From the NCBI RefSeq assembly GCF_964340395.1, contig NC_135567.1:20771806-20835805 (forward strand): DNA of 64,000 bases, in the 5' to 3' direction. The notes under the pieces are model-generated. The model saw only the letters and a program-made list of their open reading frames with translations, ran no database searches and had not been told where the DNA came from. Below, piece by piece: positions 57,880-64,000 of this stretch. The position numbers were made by a program, and so were the translations under genes. Position 1 is the first letter of the stretch, and each line of letters starts with the position of its first letter. This DNA is from Glandiceps talaboti (taxonomy: Eukaryota; Hemichordata; Enteropneusta; Spengelidae).

Positions 57880-58390
57880 CTAGGAAAGAAAACACCGATA
57901 TATATACATGTCAATGGCCATGTCTTCAAGATCTAGGGAAGAAAACACCGATATATATACATGTCAATGGCCATGTCTTTAAGATCTAGGAAAGAAAACA
58001 CCGATATATATACATGTCAATGGCCACGTCTTTAAGAAAATAATAATATGAACATATTTAAGATGTTTGCTTTGTCTATTTGTAATTGTTTACTGTTCAG
58101 GATAGAATCCACATGTCAACGGCCATGTCTTCAAGATCTAGGAAAGAAAACACCGATATATATACATGTCAATGGCCATGTCTTCAAGATCTAGGGAAGA
58201 AAACACCGATATATATACATGTCAATGGCCATGTCTTTAAGATCTAGGAAAGAAAACACCGATATATATACATGTCAATGGCCACGTCTTTAAGAAAATA
58301 ATAATATGAACATATTTAAGATGTTTGCTTTGTCTATTTGTAATTGTTTACTGTTCAGGATAGAATCCACATGTCAACGGCCATGTCTTC
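57851..58390. repeat. 53-bp tandem copies of the w1 acceptor region, in a duplicated block
   Basis: The unit atgtcaatggccatgtcttc, aagat, then ctaggaaagaaaacaccgat comprises the first 26-29 nt of exon w1, its acceptor and 25 nt of intron. Copies lie at about 57851, 57908, 57961, 58014 (diverged), and again from about 58111 in a roughly 240-bp second-order duplication. Confidence 0.93.
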
Positions 58391-58754
58391 AAACACTTGG
58401 GAAGAAAAATTAACAATATGAACACACTTAAGATGTTAATCTTTACAAATGCTTAATATATTTGGATTGTTTTTGGTTCAGGACGGAATCCAGCCACTTT
58501 GGAAGAACAAGCTTGGAGAAAAATAAGCCCTTAATTACTTTACTAATTACAAATATTCTCATCTAGGATGAAACTCTAGATGATGCCCAGATTATTTATA
58601 TACTTTTCAAGGAGATAACTTCTTGCCTGAGATTACTGTGATAACCTTTAAGGCCAATACATAAAACCTCCCACACTATGACTTATGAATCTGTACACTA
58701 TACATAAATATACCTTTCATAATATCACTTAGATTCCTACAAAATACCATGGGG

Positions 58755-59090
58755 ATTCAACAGTATGTATCTCCTCACGAAAGATATATCACCCTGTCCA
58801 AACTATACTATTACCTATACCAGTTACGCAGTGTGTATCTCTTCACAGAAGATATATCACCCTGTCCAAACTATACTATTACCTATACCAGTTATGCAGT
58901 ATGTAACTCCTCACAGAAGATATATCACCCTGTCCAAACTATACTATTACCTATACCAGTTATGCAGTATGTAACTCCTCACAGAAGATATATCACCCTG
59001 TCCAAACTATACTATTACCCATACCAGTTACGCAGTGTGTATCTCTTCACAGAAGATATATCACTGTCCAAACTATACCATCACCTATAC
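58755..59090. repeat. About 64-bp tandem repeat, 5 copies
   Basis: cacagaagatatatcaccct then gtccaaactatactattacc and tataccagtta(c/t)gcagt. Confidence 0.95.
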
Positions 59091-59154
59091 CAGACACAAT
59101 ATCAGTTTGTTGGCGTACTAGATTCATGTAATAACCATCTATATGATTGAACAA

Positions 59155-59705
59155 TACATAACCTTGCTACCACAATAGAGTCACCCTGTTCAAACTATAA
59201 CAAAATGTATACCTATCACATGATTAATTTGTTGGCATGACATTCCTGCAATAATCAGCCAAGATTAAACAATACACAACCACTCTCACACACATAACCA
59301 TCCTGCCCAGTCAACAATTATACACAGTATCTGTTTCTTCACAAGACATTCAAGCAATGACCATCTAAGACTGAACAATACACAACCACTTTCATACATA
59401 CAATCATCCTGCCAAGACTACAAGTACACCTCTACCTGTGACAATATCAGTTTGTTGGCATAACATTCTGGTAATAACTATCTAAGATTGAACAATACAC
59501 AACCACTCTCATACATAAAACCATCCTGCCCAGACTACAAGTACACCTATATCACTGTTGGCATGACATTCTTGCAATAATCTGCTAAGATTGAACAATA
59601 CACAACCACTCTCACACACACAACCATCCTGCCCAGTCTACAAATATACACAGTATCAGTGTTGTTGGCATGACATTCTGGTGATAACCATCAAAGATCA
59701 AACAA
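59155..59705. repeat. Degenerate 120-135 bp repeat, about 4 copies
   Basis: gaacaatacacaaccactct, taaccatcctgcccag and gttggcatgacattctgg recur in the same order. Confidence 0.85.
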
Positions 59706-60324
59706 CGCAACGTTCTTCCATCCTTTGAACCATGAGTACAAAGCTGACAAGTATCTACAACTAAAAAAAGCCATCTCGTATTGGATTATCCAAGCTGTCA
59801 CCATCAATTGCGTACTCATATGTATAACCCACACATAACCATGTCGGTTTTATTACTTTAAATTTGATAGATAATTGCAGATCAAATACTCCTACTCAAG
59901 TGGCAAGCAATTTGACATAATACACTAATCACACACCAGACTAATGGAGCTAAATTTCCCTGCTAGCATTTCCTCTTAAGTTAAAAACCGTGGGGTCACA
60001 CACTACCATTAGTGGAATTTAAGCTTTTCAGCTTTTATTTTTCTGTTGTTTATTTTGATCACACTGAGGTCGTTTGTGATGTACACTTAATTTAATGGCT
60101 CTGACTCTGTAACATTTTCATTACCGATGACTATCATAGATTTTTAGGACAAACTGAAGTTTCCACTTTTATAAGTCTGAAAGGAATATCTCAGTTTATC
60201 AACTGTTATGCATGGTTTGAAATAAAACATGAGTGGACAAAACAGAGCTAACTACTAATACATACTGTAACATACCATATACGCTGTAACAGGGGGTAAC
60301 TTCCGATACTTGTACATGTATAAT
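59706..60324. other. Intron stretch, nothing recognised
   Basis: No array, inverted repeat or coding similarity was noticed. Confidence 0.5.
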
Positions 60325-60600
60325 AAAAGTGTATTTTTGTACATTTTTGGCAAATTGAATTAGTGTATTTTTTGTACATTTTTGGCAAAATGAAAGTGTA
60401 TTTTGTACATTTTTGGCAAAATGAAAGTGTATTTTTGTACATTTTTGGCAAAATGAAAGTGTATTTTTGTACATTTTTGGCAAAATGAAAGTGTATTTTG
60501 TACATTTTTGCCAAAATGAAAGTGTATTTTGTAGATTTTTGGCAAAATGAAAGTGTATTTGTGTACATTTTTGACGAAATGAAAATGTATTTTTGTACCA
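60325..60600. repeat. Minisatellite, about 30-bp unit, 9 copies
   Basis: gtgtattttgtacatttttg then gcaaaatgaaa, with one-base t-run length differences. Confidence 0.95.
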
Positions 60601-60716
60601 TAATATTGTAGAGAAGACTTTCTACGGATTCTCACATGGTAAAATACTAAATACTCTAGTTTGTACCATATAAGATTTATACTCAGTCAAAACATATCTT
60701 GGAAGCAAATCCCAAA

Positions 60717-61955
60717 GTCTCACTGATGTCTTGTCCACATTGTCAGGGGTGTAATACACTGATGTCTTGTCCACATTGTCAGGGGTGTAATACACTGATG
60801 TCTTGTCCACATTGTCAGGGGTGTAATACACTGATGTCTTGTCCACATTGTCAGGGGTGTAATACACTGATGTCTTGTCCACATTGTCAGGGGTGTAATA
60901 CACTGATGTCTTGTCCACATTGTCAGGGGTGTAATACACTGATGTCTTGTCCACATTGTCAGGGGTGTAATACACTGATGTCTTGTCCACATTGTCAGGG
61001 GTGTAATACACTGATGTCTTGTCCACATTGTCAGGGGTGTAATACACTGATGTCTTGTCCACATTGTCAGGGGTGTAATACACTGATGTCTTGTCCACAT
61101 TGTCAGGGGTGTAATACACTGATGTCTTGTCCACATTGTCAGGGGTGTAATACACTGATGTCTTGTCCACATTGTCAGGGGTGTAATACACTGATGTCTT
61201 GTCCACATTGTCAGGGGTGTAATACACTGATGTCTTGTCCACATTGTCAGGGGTGTAATACACTGATGTCTTGTCCACATTGTCAGGGGTGTAATACACT
61301 GATGTCTTGTCCACATTGTCAGGGGTGTAATACATTGATGTCTTGTCCACATTGTCAGGGGTGTAATACACTGATGTCTTGTCCACATTGTCAGGGGTGT
61401 AATACACTGATGTCTTGTCCACATTGTCAGGGGTGTAATACACTGATGTTTTGTCCACATTGTCAGGGGTGTAATACACTGATGTCTTGTCCACATTGTC
61501 AGGGGTGTAATACATTGATGTCTTGTCCACATTGTCAGGGGTGTAATACACTGATGTCTTGTCCACATTGTCAGGGGTGTAATACACTGATGTCTTGTCC
61601 ACATTGTCAGGGGGTGTAATACACTGATGTCTTGTCCACATTGTCAGGGGTGTAATACACTGATGTCTTGTCCACATTGTCAGGGGTGTAATACATTGAT
61701 GTCTTGTCCACATTGTCAGGGGTGTAATACACTGAATGTCTTGTCCACATTGTCAGGGGTGTAATACACTGATGTCTTGTCCACATTGTCAGGGGTGTAA
61801 TACATTGATGTCTTGTCCACATTGTCAGGGGTGTAATACACTGATGTCTTGTCCACATTGTCAGGGGTGTAATACACTGATGTCTTGTCCACATTGTCAG
61901 GGGTGTAATACACTGATGTCTTGTCCACATTGTCAGGGGTGTCATACATTCACTT
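60717..61955. repeat. Highly homogeneous minisatellite, 36-bp unit, about 34 copies
   Basis: Unit actgatgtcttgtccacatt then gtcaggggtgtaatac. Copies are almost all identical; rare changes are aca(t)tgatg, gtt for gtc, one extra g (about 61612) and one extra a (about 61735). Open frames on both strands arise from the 36-bp period. Confidence 0.98.
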
Positions 61956-63104
61956 CTAAAATATTATTTGACTCTGTGAGTAGTAATTTTCATTTGATAC
62001 TATGAACCTAAAGTCCATCAACATTCATCCTTGTATATGCTCATCACTGTAGAATAGGCAATGGTACAAATAGTTCCAAAAATAAAGTGAAACAAATTTT
62101 ATGGCTCCAAAAATGATGATTCCTTTATCTCGCGTACAGTACATTGAGAGTTGGTTTATTTCTGTCCCATTGTTTAAACATTTGCATTAAATCACTTTTC
62201 AAATTACATTTTTCTAAAAATGCTGTCTATTTTTAGAATATAATCATGAGTTCAAACTAACAATTTGTAAGATTGAAGCTTTTACATGTTTTTAATTTGT
62301 TTAATTTATGAGGATTTTAAGCGGTATTTTCATATCGTTTGATCATTCTGAGTATATTCTACACTTGGTTCAACACAATTAACACACTACAATTTCTCAA
62401 TATCAATGATTCCTTGACAATACCTCAAATTCTGGTTATCAAGACAATAAAACATTTCTTGGTTTTGCCACCAGGAGTGCTGTTTTGAAACTGTATTGAG
62501 GCCAGAAGCGAAGGCCAAAATATTAAGCATTGCAGAGCTTAAGAGATTGGAGACATGAAGTTACAACTCATTTTCCATGCTTGTCTCACTGTACTGTTTT
62601 ATTAGCAACTACTAGTAATCAATACATATCTAACCACTGCTGTAAAACTCTTCTAAGAATACACAGAGTTCATTTATGTACATTTTGTTCATTGGAGCAT
62701 TCACATTGCAATCTCTATCCTACCAGGTCCCAAATTATACAGCTGGGTTGACTGACGCACAATCATGGTTCAATTCTTGCCCAAGGACCTTAGTCTTTCA
62801 AAAACTGTAGCAACAAGGCACAAACCTGCACACTGAAGATTTCAATCCTTCCCACTTTGCATATACTACACTATACTATACACATACCAAGTTGAACAAA
62901 AAATATAGAATATATACTCTGGTCATTCTACGTCATAAAAACGAGTGTCTTTGTCACAATAACACGTGTCTACATCACTGGTTCTGCTGTGTTCGAAACA
63001 TGAGTCAAAACATTTAAAATTGCTCTTTATACTTTCCTTGATTTTTCTTTGATATTACTGGCACTGATATAATTATGTTATCCTCCAATATTTTTCTTTA
63101 TTCA
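61956..63104. other. Intron stretch, nothing clearly recognised
   Basis: Contains attcttgcccaaggacctta (about 62774), a phrase common in dispersed repeats. No exon matching the preceding part of F3 was found. Confidence 0.45.
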
Positions 63105-63201
63105 GCTGGAAAATACTTGTGATCTAAGGGTTTGTCACTACTCATCTAACAACTTGTAGTGACAAAGACCCTTTAGATCACTCGTATTTTCCTTGGCTGG
63201 A
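63105..63201. repeat. Short inverted repeat / foldback element
   Basis: Left arm agctggaaaatacttgtgat, ctaagggtttgtcacta. Right arm tagtgacaaagaccctttag, atcactcgtattttccttgg. The arms (about 42 bp) pair with few mismatches around a roughly 15-bp loop. Resembles a very small MITE. Confidence 0.7.
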
Positions 63202-63516
63202 CAAATAAAATTATTGGGGAATAACATCTAATGATCTGTATACTACATAGAGTTTTTTCATTTAATTGTATGACAGCTGTAATTACTTTAGATTTGTTTT
63301 TTTCTGTAAGTGTTTTCTCATTAGATACCAATTATAGGATCATGTATTGCAATTAGTGACATATCATCTTTTGACCTCTCACTCTTATCGTGTTTATTTT
63401 AGAGTGATTTCTGGATAAATCTAATTAATGGGAGTGTCACTCTACAATTCTGTACAGCTGATGGGCAAAGATAAGATACAATGTTGAACCATGTAGGACG
63501 TACAGCACAGTATAGT

Positions 63517-64000
63517 TACTAAATTATCAACCATGTAGGACAGTACAATATAGTTACTTTGGAATGGTAAATTATCAACCATGTAGGACAGTACAATATA
63601 GTTACTTTGGAATGGTAAATTATCAACCATGTAGGACAGTACAATATAGTTACTTTGGAACGGTAAATTATCAACCATGTAGGACAGTACAATATAGTTA
63701 CTTTGGAATGGTAAATTATCAACCATGTAGGACAGTACAATATAGTTACTTTGGAATGGTAAATTATCAACCATGTAGGACAGTACAATATAGTTACTTT
63801 GGAACGGTAAATTATCAACCATGTAGGACAGTACAATATAGTTACTTTGGAATAGTAAATTATCAACCATGTAGGACAGTACAATATAGTTACTTTGGAA
63901 CGGTAAATTATCAACCATGTAGGACAGTACAATATAGTTACTTTGGAATGGTAAATTATCAACCATGTAGGACAGTACAGTATAGTTACTTTGGAACGGT
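63517..64000. repeat. Minisatellite, 48-bp unit, about 10 copies, runs off the window
   Basis: accatgtaggacagtacaat then atagttactttggaa(t/c)ggtaaattatca. The open frame (MVDNLPFQSNYIVLSY) is a by-product of the 48-bp period. Confidence 0.97.

Noticed and set aside
60622-61949. Open frames up to 363 codons on the minus strand and 306 on the plus strand
   Set aside because: Produced by the 36-bp repeat, open on both strands, with no complex sequence outside the repeat.
63442-63966. Minus-strand frame of 174 codons (MVDNLPFQSNYIVLSY repeats)
   Set aside because: 48-bp minisatellite by-product; no splice or family evidence, and it lies in the talin intron.
58400-64000. Search for further upstream F3/F2 exons
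   Set aside because: No minus-strand segment resembling the preceding FERM sequence with proper splice sites was found; these exons are taken to lie outside the window.

Overview
This is animal (metazoan) nuclear DNA. It holds most of one very large, intron-rich gene on the minus strand, encoding talin, the cytoskeletal adaptor that links integrins to actin. The window starts inside the gene: the first exon present (right side, 57712-57879) encodes the end of the FERM F3 (integrin-binding) subdomain, and the stop codon lies at 2087-2089 on the left. I resolved 42 coding exons by reading protein similarity to vertebrate talins and placing GT-AG junctions on the reverse complement. All reading phases agree from exon to exon. 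The joined exons give 6612 nt, that is 2203 residues plus a stop, matching about residues 347-2541 of human talin-1. Human residue numbers and domain limits are quoted from memory.

Layout, right to left in transcription order. 64000-57880: intron sequence with tandem arrays; the exons for the rest of the FERM head lie outside the window. 57879-52137: F3 end and the flexible neck (w1-w3). 49105-39932: rod domain R1 (w4-w7). 39669-33618: R2 to R5 and the start of R6 (w8-w17). 33617-26965: a 6.65-kb intron with a possible unannotated cassette exon. 26964-19621: R6 to R9 and early R10 (w18-w29). 19620-17691: an intron that holds a 77-codon ATG-initiated open exon with a good splice donor, a candidate alternative first exon for a short talin. 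17690-2087: late R10 to R13 and the C-terminal dimerisation helix (w30-w42). 2086-1: 3' UTR and downstream DNA.

Functionally important positions are kept: R358/W359 of F3, the vinculin-binding helices, the four threonines buried in R3, the KANK-site glycine in R7, the autoinhibitory glutamate of R9 (E1770), the KVK actin-binding cluster of R13 and the dimer-helix arginine R2526. The gene looks intact. No other protein gene, tRNA, rRNA or CRISPR array was recognised.

The rest of the window is introns, most of which carry private minisatellites (units of about 10 to 175 bp), microsatellites and short inverted-repeat elements of MITE type. The most unusual property is that at least eight of these duplications or arrays contain a piece of the neighbouring talin exon, often with its splice junction. 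The species cannot be fixed from sequence alone. The compact introns (mostly 0.3-3 kb), AT-rich DNA and repeat types suggest a marine invertebrate, and the single talin resembles vertebrate talin-2 as much as talin-1.
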